A stretch of 64,000 nt of DNA from CAVOGJ01 sp963695405 (GCA_963695405.1 CAVOGJ010000014.1:248001-312000); one strand, 5' to 3'; positions 18,263 through 28,560 are shown, numbered from the stretch's first letter. The notes: a model not told the origin generated them from the sequence alone. Numbers and translations are program-made.

Positions 18263-19225
18263 GTGTGCCGCTTGCTTCGATGTGCTGCGCTTTGTTTTGT
18301 TGTCCAATGGTCGTCTTCCGCGACCTTGGCCCAGTTTGGCGACCCTGCCATCGCCACGTCGGATCGCTTCGGACAGGCGCAAACCGAGCGATGGAAAGTG
18401 GGAGTCAAGATCACGGCGACCGGCGGAAACTGTCTTGGGCTCTATGCGACCATTCCGGTCCCTATTGACTGGCCGGAACAGACGGTGCGTGTCGTAAACG
18501 AGGAGCTTTCGCCGCATGTGAAGAATGTGAAGTATCGCCTGCTCGAGGACGGCGTCAAGCAGATGTTGGTCAGTGTGCCCACCATTCGCTCCGGCGACAC
18601 GGCCTCGGCGATTTTGACCGTGGAGATTGACCGCCGACCGATCGACGCGCCGGCGGATACGTCGGCACTGGAAGTTCCCAAGCGGATCAGCCGTGAACTC
18701 CGCCGCTACCTGGGGCCGAGTCCCTACATTGAGTCGCGTCATCGCGACATACGCGAGCTCGAACAAGAACTAACTGACGAAAGTCTGGGGGCGTGGGAGC
18801 AAGTCGAGCAGTTTTACGATTGGGTGCGCGAGAATATCAAGTACGAGAACGGACCACTGAAAGGCGCCTTGGCCGCGCTGCGAGACAAGACCGGCGATTG
18901 CGAGGAATTGACCTCACTCTTCATCGCCCTCTGCCGCTCGCATGGTGTGCCGGCTCGCACCGTTTGGATTCCAGGGCACTGCTACCCGGAATTCTACCTC
19001 GTCGACGCGGAGGGGAATGGCGAATGGTATCCTTGCCAGGCCGCCGGAACCCGGATGTTCGGCAGCATGCTTGAGGCACGACCGATCTTGCAAAAAGGCG
19101 ACAATTTCAACGTTCCGGAAAAAAAGGAACGCCAACGCTATGTGGCTGAGTTTCTTACCGGGAAATCACGAACCGGCGGCGGTAAGCCGACGGTCGAGTT
19201 CATCCGATCGTCGACGCGCCTCTAG
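18263..19225 (+). CDS. Exported transglutaminase-like protein
   Basis: 320 residues from a GTG start, with a signal peptide ending near residue 23. The C-terminal half is a transglutaminase core (cysteine-protease-like): C213 in TGDCEELTSLFIALCRSHGVPAR, H239 in WIPGHCYPEFYL and D248 in VDAEGNGEW make the Cys-His-Asp triad in the right order. The N-terminal part (about 30-165) is a beta-rich accessory domain. Probable periplasmic protease or protein cross-linker; bacterial members of this group usually cleave amide bonds. TAG stop falls in the 27-bp tandem repeat. Confidence 0.88.
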   Translation: MCRLLRCAALCFVVQWSSSATLAQFGDPAIATSDRFGQAQTERWKVGVKITATGGNCLGLYATIPVPIDWPEQTVRVVNEELSPHVKNVKYRLLEDGVKQMLVSVPTIRSGDTASAILTVEIDRRPIDAPADTSALEVPKRISRELRRYLGPSPYIESRHRDIRELEQELTDESLGAWEQVEQFYDWVRENIKYENGPLKGALAALRDKTGDCEELTSLFIALCRSHGVPARTVWIPGHCYPEFYLVDAEGNGEWYPCQAAGTRMFGSMLEARPILQKGDNFNVPEKKERQRYVAEFLTGKSRTGGGKPTVEFIRSSTRL

Positions 19226-19285
19226 TCCGACGATCGTCGGTTGGATGGTCAGTCCGACGATCGTCGGTTGGATGGTCAGTCCGAC
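19224..19285. repeat. 27-bp tandem repeat with a 14-bp palindrome, between convergent stops
   Basis: Two exact 27-bp units (19224-19250 and 19251-19277) plus 8 bases of a third. Each contains the perfect palindrome ccgacgatcgtcgg. The stop codon of the transglutaminase gene and that of the opposite HEAT-type gene both lie inside the array. Confidence 0.85.
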
Positions 19286-20565
19286 CTCCGCAAGCTGGAA
19301 GTCTTCGGCGCATTTCGGTAGATGTACCAATTCAGCCAGGCAACCTGATCAAACTGATAATTCGCCCCGTCCGCGACTTGCAGCAGGGCGTCGAGTACCT
19401 CGCGATTCTGTACCTGTTTTATCACGACCTTCGGGCCACCTCCAGACCCGAAGCCAATCCCTCCGGTTCCCCCACTTCCCGATCCGTTAAAGGCGGTGCT
19501 GATCTGGTCCGAGTTACCGCCAAGCTGGATCTTGTGTTCGGTCACGAGGGCGTCGATGAGGGGGCGGATCGCCCGCTCATGCTGCAGGCGGATCAAACCC
19601 AACGCGGCGCGGCGAATGACCAGGTTTTCAGGACTCTCGAGCTTGATGATAAATGCATCGATCGCCGTGTCGGCTCCATAGTTCTCCAATTGGTCGAGAG
19701 CCAGCTGCCGCAACTCGTCTGGAGCCGGCCCGAGCACGACCTGAATCAGCGATCGCGTGGCGACCGGTGTTCGTAGCTTACCCAGGACACGAATGTACGT
19801 CTGGATCACGCGCGGGTCGGCTTCGTCTTGCAGCAAGCCGGCGATACTCGCAGCAGCCAACGGATCCTCGATGGCCAGGATATTCTCCCATCCTTGTGCA
19901 TCGTACTTCTTTCCGAGCCAGCCGCGCCAACGTTTGATGTTTTTTGTCCATTCCTTGATCGCCAGATCCTCACGCTCCCGTTTTTGATCGAGTTCGATAT
20001 CTTGCAAAAGACGCCACCGTCCCTGGTACAATTCGTAACCGCGCCGCCGCATATAGTCGGCCTGACGGACCCATTCACCACCCAAAAAACTATAGCCTAG
20101 CGCTCGGCGAGCCTGCGCGTGGTTAGGATCAAACTCAAGTACTTTTTCGAGATGTAGCTTTCGCTCGTCCTTCAGTCCCTTGTCGCCGCACCACTCGGAC
20201 ATCCTCCAGTTCCCATCCGCCGTCGGCGGCATGCGTTTCAGCAGTGCCTTGTAGCGACGCTGGGCCTCACTCGTCGGCAGGAATTGCTCGACCTGATCCG
20301 CGGCCAGCGTTACTTCGCCACCGGTGTCCAGCCGAATGATGTATTCGGTCCGTGGATCCTGATCCGGATTGGCGAGGACTCCCTCCAGTCGGCCACCCGT
20401 TTTCAGGATGAGTAAATCGGCCATCGCACTCGTTCCGACGAACGTAGCGATGACGATCCCCATCCCCAGTCGCTTTGCGAGTCGCGAAGCTGGACCGAAT
20501 CGACGGGGGCGAGCGTCAGAAAGCATCTGGTACGACTCACGAGGGACGGTGTGCGTGGAGAACAT
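19276..20565 (-). CDS. Exported HEAT-repeat-type protein
   Basis: 429 residues (or 416 from the in-frame ATG at 20526; both have weak Shine-Dalgarno sites). A signal-like hydrophobic stretch (GMGIVIATFVGTSAMA) ends near residue 49. A small beta domain (ADLLILKTGGRLEGVLANPD...TLAADQVEQFLP) is followed by a TPR-like helix pair near 130-150, a coiled basic segment, and two or three HEAT-like helical pairs between 220 and 345 (VIQTYIRVLGKLRTPVATRSLIQ, VIRRAALGLIRLQHERAIRPLIDAL). A Gly/Ser spacer follows. Planctomycete proteins of this layout are common and uncharacterised; a scaffold role in the envelope is inferred. Confidence 0.78.
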   Translation of the reverse strand: MFSTHTVPRESYQMLSDARPRRFGPASRLAKRLGMGIVIATFVGTSAMADLLILKTGGRLEGVLANPDQDPRTEYIIRLDTGGEVTLAADQVEQFLPTSEAQRRYKALLKRMPPTADGNWRMSEWCGDKGLKDERKLHLEKVLEFDPNHAQARRALGYSFLGGEWVRQADYMRRRGYELYQGRWRLLQDIELDQKREREDLAIKEWTKNIKRWRGWLGKKYDAQGWENILAIEDPLAAASIAGLLQDEADPRVIQTYIRVLGKLRTPVATRSLIQVVLGPAPDELRQLALDQLENYGADTAIDAFIIKLESPENLVIRRAALGLIRLQHERAIRPLIDALVTEHKIQLGGNSDQISTAFNGSGSGGTGGIGFGSGGGPKVVIKQVQNREVLDALLQVADGANYQFDQVAWLNWYIYRNAPKTSSLRRSD

Positions 20566-20999
20566 CCTAAGTATACGTGACCGCAGGGAACCACGGCCAG
20601 TTGAGTCGCTTTAGGCAGCGGTTCCGGGGTGACGCGCCTGGTTCGGCGCGGCTGAGCCGAAGGTCACGCAGCAGGGCGGCCACTCGATGATCGGGAGTCT
20701 CGCCCGCCGTATTTGGCCGCAGTTGTTGGGCAACCGTGCCCAGAGTCCGGGCGATTGCTACGTCCATTTGCACCACGAAGAACACGAAGGAATTGCTACG
20801 GCAGCTGCGTCGAAAAAGGTAAGACGATTGGGCGTGGGGGGCCAAAGAAATGAGCCAAGCGGCTCCTCGCCCTACCCTGCCGGCGCCTCGGACCAGCGCT
20901 TCCCCATGATCGTCGCGTCCTTCGTGGTGCATCTGCGTGACGGGTCTCGTTCCCCAACGCGAGACTCGCATTCGGACACAATCGCCCGCATCCGCCCAG
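20566..20999. other. Intergenic region without a convincing gene
   Basis: About 430 bp between the HEAT-type gene start and the groEL terminator. Frames on both strands are open but have the low-complexity, Arg-rich look of shadow frames. A short HHEEHEG-coding stretch near 20772 resembles filler sequence seen in planctomycete intergenic DNA. I see no RNA gene. Confidence 0.5.
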
Positions 21000-21040
21000 A
21001 AAAAAATCCCCGACCGTGGCTCGCGCCTCGGACGGGGATT
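21000..21040 (-). terminator. Rho-independent terminator of groEL
   Basis: Read on the minus strand: stem aatccccg/cggggatt with a GC-rich 20-nt loop, then a run of seven T, 43 bp after the groEL stop. Confidence 0.88.
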
Positions 21041-21082
21041 CTCTATCAAGAACTGGACGTGGCCAGATTTCAGAGAGGACGA

Positions 21083-22711
21083 TTAATACATATCGTAATC
21101 GCCACCATGACCGGCGGCCGCCTTGGCCTTATCGTCCTTCGGTTTTTCGGCGATCAGCGCATCGCTTGTCAGCAGCAACGTGGCCACGCTGGCCGCGTTC
21201 GCCAAGGCCGTACGAGTCACCTTGGCTGGGTCGATCACGCCCGACTTGACGAGGTCTTCGTACGTGTCGGTCAGGGCGTTGTAACCATTGTTGCCTTTCT
21301 GAGCGATCACCTTTTCACACACAATGCCGCCGTCCTGGCCGGCGTTTTCAGCGATCATCGTGAGTGGCGAGCGGCAGGATCGGAGCACGATATTGAAACC
21401 GATCTTTTCGTCCGTCGTCATACTCTCGTCCGCCTTGCAGTTGGCCGCGGCACGTAACAGTGCCACGCCGCCGCCGGGCAGGATGCCTTCTTCGACAGCC
21501 GCTCGAGTCGCGTGGAGCGCGTCCTCGACGCGTGCCTTCTTTTCCTTCATTTCACTCTCGGTCGCCGCGCCCACATTGACCTTAGCGACGCCTCCCGCGA
21601 GCTTCGCGAGCCGCTCCTCGAGCTTCTCACGATCGTAATCGCTGGACGAGTTCTCGATCTCGCGACGGATTTGGTCAATTCGCGCCTTGATGTCGGCGCT
21701 CTTGCCGGCTCCCTCAATGATCGTCGTGTTGTCCTTGTCGATGATCACCTTCTTGGCACGCCCCAAGTCCGTGATGGGGAGTGTGTCCAGCTTCAGGCCA
21801 AGGGCCTCGAACACCGCGGTCCCGCCCGTGAGGATAGCAATGTCTTCCATCATCGCCTTACGTCGATCACCATAGCCGGGCGCTTTGACCGCGGCGCACT
21901 TGAACGTGCCACGCAGGCGGTTGATCACGAGCGTCGCCAGCGCCTCACCCTCAACGTCCTCCGCCACGATCAAGAGGGGCTTACCCTGTTGCACGACCGC
22001 CTCGAGGAGCGGAACGAGATCCTTGATGCTCGTGATCTTCTTTTCAAAGACCAGGACATAGGCATCTTCGAGCACGCACTCCATCGAGTTGGGATCAGTC
22101 ACGAAGTAGGGGGAGAGATAGCCGCGATCGAACTGCATCCCTTCGACCCATTCCACCTCGGTCTGAAGGCTCTTGCCTTCATCGACGGTAATGACGCCGT
22201 CCTTACCTACCTTCTCCATGGCATCGGCCAGGAGTTCACCAATCTGTCGATCGTTATTCGAGGCGATAGAGCCGACATTTGCCATCTCTTCCTTGCTCTT
22301 GATCTTGATCGACATACCGGCCAGCTTCTCGCTGATCGACTCGACCGCCTTTTCAATCCCAGCCTTCATCTGAATCGGGTTCACGCCAGAAACGACGGCC
22401 TTGAGACCTTCATTGAAAATGGCTTCTGCGAGCACAGTGGCCGTTGTCGTACCGTCGCCCGCCACGTCGCTCGTCTTGCTGGCGACTTCGCGAACCATGC
22501 GAGCGCCCATATTCTCATACACGTCTTCGAGGTCAATTTCCTTGGCCACGGTAACGCCGTCCTTCGTCACGGTCGGCGAGCCAAAACTCTTCTGCAAAAT
22601 GACGTTTCGTCCCTTAGGACCAAGCGTCACCTTTACAGCGCGCGCCAATTTCGATACGCCCCGCCGAATGGCTTCGCGGGCTTCCTGTTCAAAGGCAATC
22701 ATTTTTGCCAT
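21083..22711 (-). CDS. groEL: Chaperonin GroEL (60 kDa)
   Basis: 542 residues, the usual length. Clear family text: LGPKGRNVILQKSFGSPTVTKDGVTVAKEI, the ATP-site D in AGDGTTTATVLAEAI, the hinge and apical regions through VALLRAA, and GIVCEKV near the C-terminus. It forms the tetradecameric folding chamber with GroES. The end is AAAGHGGDYDMY rather than the GGM-repeat tail of E. coli, which is common outside Proteobacteria. Shine-Dalgarno GGGGAG lies before the ATG. groES lies 129 bp upstream on the same strand. Confidence 0.98.
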   Translation of the reverse strand: MAKMIAFEQEAREAIRRGVSKLARAVKVTLGPKGRNVILQKSFGSPTVTKDGVTVAKEIDLEDVYENMGARMVREVASKTSDVAGDGTTTATVLAEAIFNEGLKAVVSGVNPIQMKAGIEKAVESISEKLAGMSIKIKSKEEMANVGSIASNNDRQIGELLADAMEKVGKDGVITVDEGKSLQTEVEWVEGMQFDRGYLSPYFVTDPNSMECVLEDAYVLVFEKKITSIKDLVPLLEAVVQQGKPLLIVAEDVEGEALATLVINRLRGTFKCAAVKAPGYGDRRKAMMEDIAILTGGTAVFEALGLKLDTLPITDLGRAKKVIIDKDNTTIIEGAGKSADIKARIDQIRREIENSSSDYDREKLEERLAKLAGGVAKVNVGAATESEMKEKKARVEDALHATRAAVEEGILPGGGVALLRAAANCKADESMTTDEKIGFNIVLRSCRSPLTMIAENAGQDGGIVCEKVIAQKGNNGYNALTDTYEDLVKSGVIDPAKVTRTALANAASVATLLLTSDALIAEKPKDDKAKAAAGHGGDYDMY

Positions 22712-22840
22712 GTCTTGTTTCTCCCCTGGGGTTAGACGGCGCCACCAAACGCCGTTCTCTTGTTTATCTTGCTGATGGGCGACCGATGATTCGGCCCGCC
22801 TCGGGAAACCGCGGCGAACGCGGCGGTGGCCTTCCAGTGG

Positions 22841-23158
22841 CTATTCGATCACGGCCAAAATGTCCTCTTCCCGCATGAGCAAGTATTCCTCGTCGTCGAT
22901 ACGGAAAGTCTCGCCGGCATAGCTGCTGAACAGCACGCGGTCGCCTTTCTTGACCTGGAACTTCGAACGGGTACCGTCATTCAACAACTTGCCATCACCG
23001 ATGCTGATGATCTTGCCGCGGGCCGGCTTGTCCTTGGCAGCCTCCGGCAGCACGATGCCACCCGCCGTCGTGTCCAAGGACTCGTCCCGGACGACGACTA
23101 CCCGGTCGCCCAGGGGCTGCAGCGTGACTTTGGATTTGGTTTTGGTCGCGGTCGCCAT
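22841..23158 (-). CDS. groES: Co-chaperonin GroES (10 kDa)
   Basis: 105 residues from the ATG at 23158; GGAG sits 8 nt before it, better placed than for the upstream GTG in frame. Family motifs: LQPLGDRVVVVRDES, TAGGIVLPEAAKDKP, the mobile loop region around TAGGI, KVKKGDRVLF-like VKKGDRVLFSSYAG, and the closing MREEDILAVIE. A ten-residue Lys/Thr-rich N-terminal extension (MATATKTKSK) precedes the core. Caps GroEL. First gene of groES-groEL. Confidence 0.97.
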   Translation of the reverse strand: MATATKTKSKVTLQPLGDRVVVVRDESLDTTAGGIVLPEAAKDKPARGKIISIGDGKLLNDGTRSKFQVKKGDRVLFSSYAGETFRIDDEEYLLMREEDILAVIE

Positions 23159-23207
23159 ATGTTTCACTCCTACGTCTTTTCACCCTACCGTTTCGTTTGA
23201 AGCCCCT

Positions 23208-23225
23208 CAGTTCGCTGGCGAACTG
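23208..23225. promoter_or_regulatory. Inverted repeat upstream of groES (candidate operator)
   Basis: cagttcgc-tg-gcgaactg: perfect 8-bp arms, 2-nt spacer, 50 bp before the groES start. No CIRCE element (TTAGCACTC-N9-GAGTGCTAA) is visible in this upstream region, so this is the only repressor-like site I can point to. Confidence 0.4.
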
Positions 23226-23449
23226 CCATTTGGGCGCACGTTTCCCGTGATCAGTCCCTATTTTGCAAGTCGTGCGCCAATCCGAGGCCCGATTGCGAAA
23301 GTCGACCAGACGACACGAAATTCGCCGAAAAAAGGTGACTAGGCCAGATGATGGGTCCGCTGCCGCCTCCGAAAGGGCAGCCCTCGCTGCCATTTTGACA
23401 GCGGGCCGCCGCGGCCGATACGGTGGAGAACCGCGTCAGACGGCGGCCG

Positions 23450-24622
23450 CTAGAAATGGCGATCGCTGGGCTGGCTGGAGGTGGGGCGGACCGCGATCGG
23501 GGCCGTTCCCCCACTACGGTACGGCTGGTCGGCCAGATAGAGCTCCAGTCGCCTTCGCTGCTCGTCGAATTCCGCCGATGTGACGTCTTGCGGCAAGAGC
23601 CCCAGCGCATGACGCTGCGCCGACACCGCTTTGTCGAACGCCCCCTCTTCGGCTTGGGCGGCCGCCAACGTGGCCAAGCAATACCAAACACGGTATTCCG
23701 TCAACTGACAGGCCGTTTCGGCCGCACGAACGGCGAGCTCACCGTCGCGAAATGCCGCCTCCGGGCAGGTCGCTCGCAGCCAGGCGGCATTGTTGTAAGC
23801 CTGGTGGCATCTGTCGTCGTACCGCACAGCGCGCTGATAGTCCTCTATGGCCCGCTGATACTCGCCTTGTTGCTGCCAGGCAAATCCACGGTCGTTGAAT
23901 GTCTCGGCGTCGAACGGATCGATCCGCAACGCCTCGTCAAAATCCGCAACTGCTTCGACGAAGGCACCCTTGCGGAGATGGCTACTCCCGAGATTGCTCC
24001 GTGGCAGACTATGCGACGGGGCCAACTTGGAGGACTGCGCATAGTCAGCCATTGCTTCCGAAATCTGTCCCATCGACCGCCAGACATTGCCTCGATTGTT
24101 GAAAGCTGCCGCGTTTGTCGGGTCGAGCTCGATCGCCCGATTGAAAATTGACAGGGACTCGTCGAAGCGTCCGAGCGCCCAGTAACAAACGCCCCGCCCG
24201 GAATGGGCAGCAGCCATCTCCGGCTTCAACGCCAGCGCCGCTTCGTAGTCCGCAATCGCCCGCGCATATTCTTTTCTTACCGACCACATCACCGCCCGCT
24301 GGTAAAAATGCTCGGCCGACGGGTCCGCCTTGATCCTCGAGGAGAAATGAGCCACCGCCTCCTCGTCCAGGACCACGTCACTGGCTTTCAGCCAGCCGCC
24401 CAGCCGCATCACCCACAGCAACGAACCTTGCGCGTGGCTGACGTGGTAACGGTATCCAACGCGCGCCGGACGAGCCGCTTCGTTCGGGATTTGAAAGGTG
24501 GCTGTCGGGTTCGTGACAACCACATCTCGGTCGACGAATTTGGACGCGTCAGGCTCGGCCAACGCCGAACCGACGAGGGCCACCATGATCGCACAGCCAG
24601 CGATGATGAAACTCCCTCGCAT
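23450..24622 (-). CDS. Exported TPR-repeat protein
   Basis: 390 residues from ATG 24622 (GGTGG before it; nine further codons upstream lack a signal). Signal peptide about 1-22 (SFIIAGCAIMVALVGSALA). A short SH3-like N-terminal segment is followed by at least five tetratricopeptide repeats from about residue 90 to 280: repeated A-x-x-D-Y-xx-AL, PEMAAAHSGRGVCYWALGRFDESL, PTNAAAFNNRGNVWRSMGQISEAM, PFDAETFNDRGFAWQQQGEYQRAI. Such repeats mediate protein binding; likely periplasmic scaffold. Monocistronic; groES lies 290 bp downstream. Confidence 0.85.
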   Translation of the reverse strand: MRGSFIIAGCAIMVALVGSALAEPDASKFVDRDVVVTNPTATFQIPNEAARPARVGYRYHVSHAQGSLLWVMRLGGWLKASDVVLDEEAVAHFSSRIKADPSAEHFYQRAVMWSVRKEYARAIADYEAALALKPEMAAAHSGRGVCYWALGRFDESLSIFNRAIELDPTNAAAFNNRGNVWRSMGQISEAMADYAQSSKLAPSHSLPRSNLGSSHLRKGAFVEAVADFDEALRIDPFDAETFNDRGFAWQQQGEYQRAIEDYQRAVRYDDRCHQAYNNAAWLRATCPEAAFRDGELAVRAAETACQLTEYRVWYCLATLAAAQAEEGAFDKAVSAQRHALGLLPQDVTSAEFDEQRRRLELYLADQPYRSGGTAPIAVRPTSSQPSDRHF

Positions 24623-25109
24623 CTGGCACCACCTAACTTCCATTTCCAAAGAAAACAGCGTGAAAAAGGTCCGCTGCGATTACGCCGGGCAGGCAGCCGT
24701 CTGTCCCGCAGGGTTGACATCGTCCGCACGACTTGGCATCTGCCCCCGAATCGCTGAATTCGGAACCCCGTTGCGGGCGAGCCGGGCGTACGACTGATCC
24801 CGCCGCTACAGTCACGCAGGGATATTCGCCGTGGAATTCGTAGCTTTCCCCATCCGCAGTCCCTCCGGGGCAAAATCAGACCGCGCATATCCCCCGCCAA
24901 GCGTGACAAATCGGCTGGGAATCGGCCTTCGACGGAAGGCACGGGGTCCCCGATCGGGGAAGCCAGGGAACGGTGGGCCGCCGCGGCCTGCGGGTCTTCC
25001 GGGGTGGGGGGAGAAAATCGGCCGATCGCTCGCGTTGGCCTTGAAAGCTGTTATCCTGGTCTTCTTGGTGGCTTGGGGGATCAAGTGAATCAAGAGAAGA
25101 GTGCGCAAA
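24623..25109. other. Divergent intergenic region
   Basis: 487 bp between the TPR gene (minus) and the giant LEPR-XLL gene (plus). An 85-codon frame (24831-25088) lies here; its first two thirds are Arg/Gly/Pro-rich noise and only its end is hydrophobic, so I do not call it. A hairpin-forming ccccgatcgggg sits at about 24946-24957. Confidence 0.5.
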
Positions 25110-28100
25110 ATGGATAAGATACGTAATTCAAACCGCAAGTTTCGTCGCCATTCGAAGCCGCTGGCCAGGTGCGAGTCTCTCGAGACCCGCCGGCTGCTGG
25201 CGGCCGACTGGCAAAATCCGGTGGATGCCATGGACGTCGATGCGGCGGAAACGGCGTTCGCGGTGACACCGATCGATGCCTTGTTGGTGATCAACGAGCT
25301 AAACGATCCCGTACTTTCGGACGCCACGACGGGTCGTTTGCCTGTGCTGGGTCCAGACGATCTGGCCGCACCCCCCTTTGTCGACGTCGATGCGGATGGC
25401 TATGTCAGTCCGCTCGATGCGCTGCTGGTCATCAACCGTTTGAATGAACTGAGTGATGTTCCGCCCGGCGAGAGTTACACGTCGGTCTTCGCGGCCTCGG
25501 ATGTGATTGCCGGTACGACTGCGGCGCTTTCCAGCGGCGTGACTGAGGACACGCTGATCAATACCGTAACGAATCGTGCTCAAACCAATCCGGATGTGGC
25601 GGCAGACGCCCGCGGCAACATGCTGATGGTGTGGCAGAGCTTTCATCAGGACGGCAGCAGTTGGGGCATTTACGGGCAGCGTTACACGCCGGATGGTGCA
25701 AAGTCAGGCAGCGAATTCCTGGTGAACTCGACGACACGAGGAAGTCAGCAAAATCCCGCCGTAGCCATGCTGGCAGACGGCAGTGCGATGGTGGTTTGGC
25801 AGTCGCTGGGGCAGGATAGCAGCGGCTGGGGCGTGTATGGACAGATCTACGATGCGGCTGGCAATCCGGTCGGAGGTGAGGTCCTGATCAACGACACGAC
25901 CCGCGGCACGCAGGCCAATGCGGATGTCGCGGCGGTTTCGGACGGAGAGTCGGCTGGTTATGTGGTTGTTTGGTCAGGTCGCGGCGTCGGAGACAACTAC
26001 GGAGTATTCTCCAACGCGTTTACGGGTGGCCGGTTTGAGGGAGAGAAACGCGTGAACGGCTACACGCGTGGCGCCCAAGGAGATCCCACGGTGACTGGGC
26101 TGCCAGACGGCGATGCGGCGATTGCCTGGGACGGCAAGGGCCTGGGTGACAACAACGGCATTTTCATGACGCTTTTGAGTGAGCCAGGCGATGAACTTCT
26201 GGTGAACAACGACACGCGAGGCGTGCAGCAGCGACCCGCCATCAGCGCTGGTAAGGGAGAATTGACCGTCGCTTGGCAAAGCCGGCACGACATCGTGACT
26301 CGGACCTACCTCCTCGAGAGCGGCGAAGGAGACCGATCCCTGGTACCTGTCGGTGATAGCATCGATGTGAGCGAGACCGTTCGGGGAGCCCAGTTGGGGC
26401 CGTCAGTTGCCTATGTAGCGGATGGGAACTACGTCGTGGCCTGGTATGGAAACGGTCCTGGCGACCATCGTGGATCGTTTTCGCGCATGTTCGCGCCGGA
26501 CGGGGAGGCGACTTCAGCAGAGATTCGCCTGAATCAGACGACGCGCAACGGCCAGATCCGACCGGCGCTGGCCGCCGTGAACGACGGGTATGTCGCGCTT
26601 TGGCAAGGTCGGGGCGACGGTGACCAGCGGGGTATTTTTGGACGTTTCGTGGATACGGAACTGAGCGGCCCGTTTGCCTTGGCCCCCATTGACGACCAGA
26701 CCGTCGACGAAGGCGACACGGTGATCGCGCAGGCGCAGATCATCGACTTGGATGGACTTCTCGATGAGCCCGAATTCAGCATTCTTTCGGGCCCCAGCGC
26801 GGCCACCATCGACGCCATGACCGGCGAGTTCTCCTGGGTCACGGTAGAAGGGGACGGGCCCGGAATTTACACGTTTGAAATTGCGGCCACAGGGGAGGAT
26901 CCCAACAATCCGGCCGATGGCCCGTTCCAGGCGACAACCACGTTCCAAGTTACTGTTAACGAGGTCAATGCGCCACCGGTCCTACGCGCCGATCGGCAAT
27001 CAGGCGGTACTCGTGAATACTCCCTTCTCGCTGATGGTAACGGCCACCGACGCGGACATCCCCACGCAGCCGCTGACCTTCACCGCGACTTCGGCCGATG
27101 GTAGCAGTCTGCCAGCGTGGTTGAACTTTAATGCCGCCACGCAACTATTTACCGGTACCCCGGTCGTCAGCGACGTCGGTACCGATTCGATTACGGTCAC
27201 CGTCACGGACAGCCTCGGGGCGAGTGATTCCGAAACATTCGATATCATCGTGACCGCCAATCGGGCCCCCATCGTGGTGAGTCCGCTTGTCGATCAGGAG
27301 GTCAACGAAGGGGAGGCCTTCACCTATGACATTCGCAGCGCATTTGCCGACCCCGATGGCAACCCGCTGACTTACAGTTCGACGACGCTGCCCGATTGGG
27401 CCACCCTCGCCGGTGGTATCATCACTGGTACGCCGAGCAACAGTGACGTTGGAAGCCAAGCGGTCACCATCATTGCTTCCGATCCTGACAACGCGACGGC
27501 CAGCTCCACTTTCACGCTCACCGTCCTGGACGTGAACGGGTCGGCGCCGAGCATCAATGATCAGCTCTTCCGCGTGGCCCCTGACAGCCCCGACGGCACC
27601 GTCATTGGCACGATCGTCGCCGCCAGCGCCGATCCGGGCGACACGCTGACGTTTGCCATTACGGCCGGGAATGACGACGGGACTTTTTCCCTCGACAACG
27701 ATACGGGCGTCCTTTCGGTCGCCGATTCGACTCAACTGGCCAGCATCGCCTCGGCAGCGCTCACGGTCCAAGTCACCGATGGGACCTTCAATGATTCGGC
27801 CACTGTCACCGTTTTGGTCACCGACGCGCCCATCGTGGCCTCTTATCAGTTGGAAGCTCGGGATTCGCAGGGGCAAGTCCTAACTTCGATCATGGCGGGC
27901 GAAGCCTTCGACCTGGTCTTAACGGTCCAGGATGTCCAAGCCACTGCCACGGGCGTCTTTTCCGCCTATGCGGACATCAATTACGAATCGGTGCTGGTGT
28001 TGGTTGACGGAGCCCCCAATCACTCCTCAACCTATGGGTCGGCAACGTCTGCCGGACTGGCCGAGACGGGACTGATCGACGAGGCGGGCGGAGTTGACGG

Positions 28101-28560
28101 CACGGCGTTCCTCGGCGGTGCGGTCTTTGATGTTGTGACCATCCCGATGCGCGTGCAAGATGATCTGGCGGCAGGCACGGTAATCAGTTTTGCCACCAAC
28201 CCCACCGAAGATCAAATTCAGCACCCGACGCTGTTGTTTGGCGGCACCATGCCGGTCGACCAGACGCAAATCTCGTTTGGGACGCTCTCCCTCACGGTGG
28301 GTATGAACATGGTTGCTCCCGCGGCCAGCCTGACCGTGGGTGGTGGCACGACAACGGCTTCTGCGGAGAACAGCGACAGGGAATGGTTGGCTACGGGTGA
28401 TTTGGACGAGGTAATACTTCGTGCCATACCACAGGTCGCCTCTCCGTCATTCACCAGGGACCGTTATTGGGACGTCGCGTTTTCTGAAGAGGAAGGCAAC
28501 GAGACGCCTTGGTGGCAGGGGCAAGAAGAAGACATTCTTGCCGTTGGACGCCCGCGCTGA
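25110..28560 (+). CDS. Giant LEPR-XLL protein with dockerin, repeat, cadherin-like and cohesin-like parts; frameshifted
   Basis: Read as one gene of about 1149 residues after removing one base near 26985. Start ATG 25110 (AAGAGAAGAG before it; a GTG 3 codons upstream is possible). ESLETRRLLA is the LEPR-XLL motif. Two dockerin-type loops follow (VTPIDALLVINELN, DVDADGYVSPLDALLVINRLN). Residues about 140-530 hold some seven beta-propeller-like repeats of about 50 residues with T-R-G and VVWQ/AWxG cores. After a first Ig-like unit the frame shifts; the second frame continues with CADG/cadherin-like domains (LPAWLNFNAATQLFTGTP, LPDWATLAGGIITGTP) and then a cohesin-like domain (FDLVLTVQDVQATATGVFSAY). 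Surface scaffold by inference. Confidence 0.85.

Noticed and set aside
20567..21049. 160-codon minus-strand frame before groEL
   Set aside because: It covers the groEL terminator and has a biased, shadow-like composition.
23159..23340. CIRCE element before groES
   Set aside because: I looked for the TTAGCACTC/GAGTGCTAA pair on both strands and did not find it.
24831..25088. 85-residue plus-strand frame with a hydrophobic end
   Set aside because: Gly/Pro/Arg-rich composition and no conserved feature; only its last 20 residues look like a membrane segment.
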